Translations under genes and position numbers: made by a program
In this document: positions 63,601 through 64,000 of the stretch, piece by piece
How positions within the stretch are numbered: position 1 is the stretch's first letter
Layout: every line of letters starts with the position of its first letter
Notes under the pieces: generated by a model
What the model saw: the letters and a program-made list of their open reading frames with translations, nothing else
The model's database searches: none
What the model was told of the DNA's origin: nothing
Assembly (NCBI GenBank): GCA_021811435.1
Contig: JAJZOR010000002.1
Location: forward strand, 1 to 64,000
Length of the DNA stretch: 64,000 nucleotides
Source of the DNA: Microcaldota archaeon
GTDB lineage: Archaea > Micrarchaeota > Micrarchaeia > Micrarchaeales > Micrarchaeaceae
Direction: 5' to 3'

Positions 63601-64000
63601 GTGCGCAGGAACAGGAAACTTATAGTAGTGGACTTCGACAACACCTTATTCTTCACCAACAGGGCCTCATTCCTGGCCTCGAAGGAACTCCTCAGCAGGG
63701 GACTGACGCACGCAGGCATACACAGGCTGCCGGAGGAGATCAGGAGGCGGATATACCACCTGGCTGCGACCAAGTACGGCAGGCACAGCATACTGAACAA
63801 TGCGCTGCGCAGGAGGCTCGCAAGGGCCCGGGATGCCGAAATAATGATACTTACCGCAAGGCACAACAGCTCGGACGCGCACACCAAGATGCTGCTGGTG
63901 AAGCATGGGCTCAACATAAGCAAGTTCAGGAGCAGGAGCGAGTCGGAAATGAACATCGATGACGGGCAGTGGAAGGGAAGAGTCATAGCCAGGATCGCAG
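63601..64000 (+). CDS. HAD-like hydrolase, truncated at window end
   Basis: An open frame from GTG 63601 runs to the last base. It encodes KLIVVDFDNTLFFTNRASFL (HAD motif I, DxDNT), a helical cap-like part and MILTARHNSS (motif II). The C-terminal half is outside the window. GTGAT lies 3 bases before the GTG start, and spacing from LSm suggests the same operon. Substrate unknown. Confidence 0.75.
   Translation, partial: MRRNRKLIVVDFDNTLFFTNRASFLASKELLSRGLTHAGIHRLPEEIRRRIYHLAATKYGRHSILNNALRRRLARARDAEIMILTARHNSSDAHTKMLLVKHGLNISKFRSRSESEMNIDDGQWKGRVIARIA

Overview
The window is chromosomal DNA of an archaeon, most likely a DPANN archaeon close to Micrarchaeota (ARMAN-2/Mia14-like). The archaeal assignment rests on genes seen directly: an RNA polymerase operon with separate B''/B' and A'/A'' genes plus subunit H, aIF5B, NMD3, RIO1, eL40, LSm, GGGP synthase for ether lipids, archaeal-type AdoMet synthetase, SecE/SecF/SecD, Hel308, ATP-dependent DNA ligase and an intron-bearing tRNA-Thr. 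Several promoters have a TATA box about 25 bases before the start codon, which implies leaderless mRNAs. Coding sequence is rich in AGG (Arg) and ATA (Ile). The phylum name is an inference; the domain is not.

Layout. 1-7.9 kb: tRNA-Arg, a transglutaminase-like protein, a decayed IS5-type transposase, an unknown gene coupled to Hel308, and a DUF4382-like surface protein. 7.9-15.4 kb: nucleotide sanitation (inosine/xanthosine triphosphatase, NDK), AdoMet synthetase, a leaderless XRE-CBS regulator, aIF5B, a SufT/MIP18-like protein and two KaiC-like ATPases. 15.4-17.8 kb: a TnpB relic, a tandem pair of proteins built from repeats that resemble the ribosomal stalk P1 dimerisation domain, and a cold-shock protein. 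18.1-21.7 kb: a small integrated element bounded by a 36-bp direct repeat of the tRNA-Val 3' end. It carries VapBC, a 45-residue CxxC protein, two unusual membrane proteins, iteron-like repeats and a tRNA-Glu 3' fragment. 21.7-26.5 kb: one long minus-strand operon (ProDH-like, SDR, GGGP synthase, RqcH N-half, RNase Z, tRNA-Val). 26.7-36.7 kb: RidA, a DEAD helicase, TldD/TldE, MsrA/MsrB, tRNA-Thr, a flippase, a CDGSH-like protein, eL40 and small regulators. 36.7-42.6 kb: an RNHCP protein, a 999-residue beta-helix surface protein, DNA ligase and tRNA-His. 42.6-43.4 kb is decayed sequence. 43.4-55.9 kb: the RqcH C-half coupled to SecE, then ThiI, RIO1, SecF-SecD-NMD3, a pilin-like protein, a CBS protein, tRNA-Cys, a ComB-like protein, MtnA and a polyprenyl synthase. 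56-64 kb: the RNA polymerase operon, LSm and a truncated HAD gene.

Most notable points. (1) The ribosome-quality-control protein RqcH/NEMF is split into two genes about 20 kb apart; the C-half is translationally coupled to SecE. (2) Two adjacent paralogs each carry two stalk-P1-like helical repeats but no acidic C-terminal tail. (3) A 3.5-kb tRNA-Val-targeted element has no recognisable integrase. (4) The stop codon of RNase Z lies inside the downstream tRNA-Val gene. (5) Operon junctions repeatedly embed the stop codon in a GTGAT Shine-Dalgarno sequence 3-4 bases before the next start.
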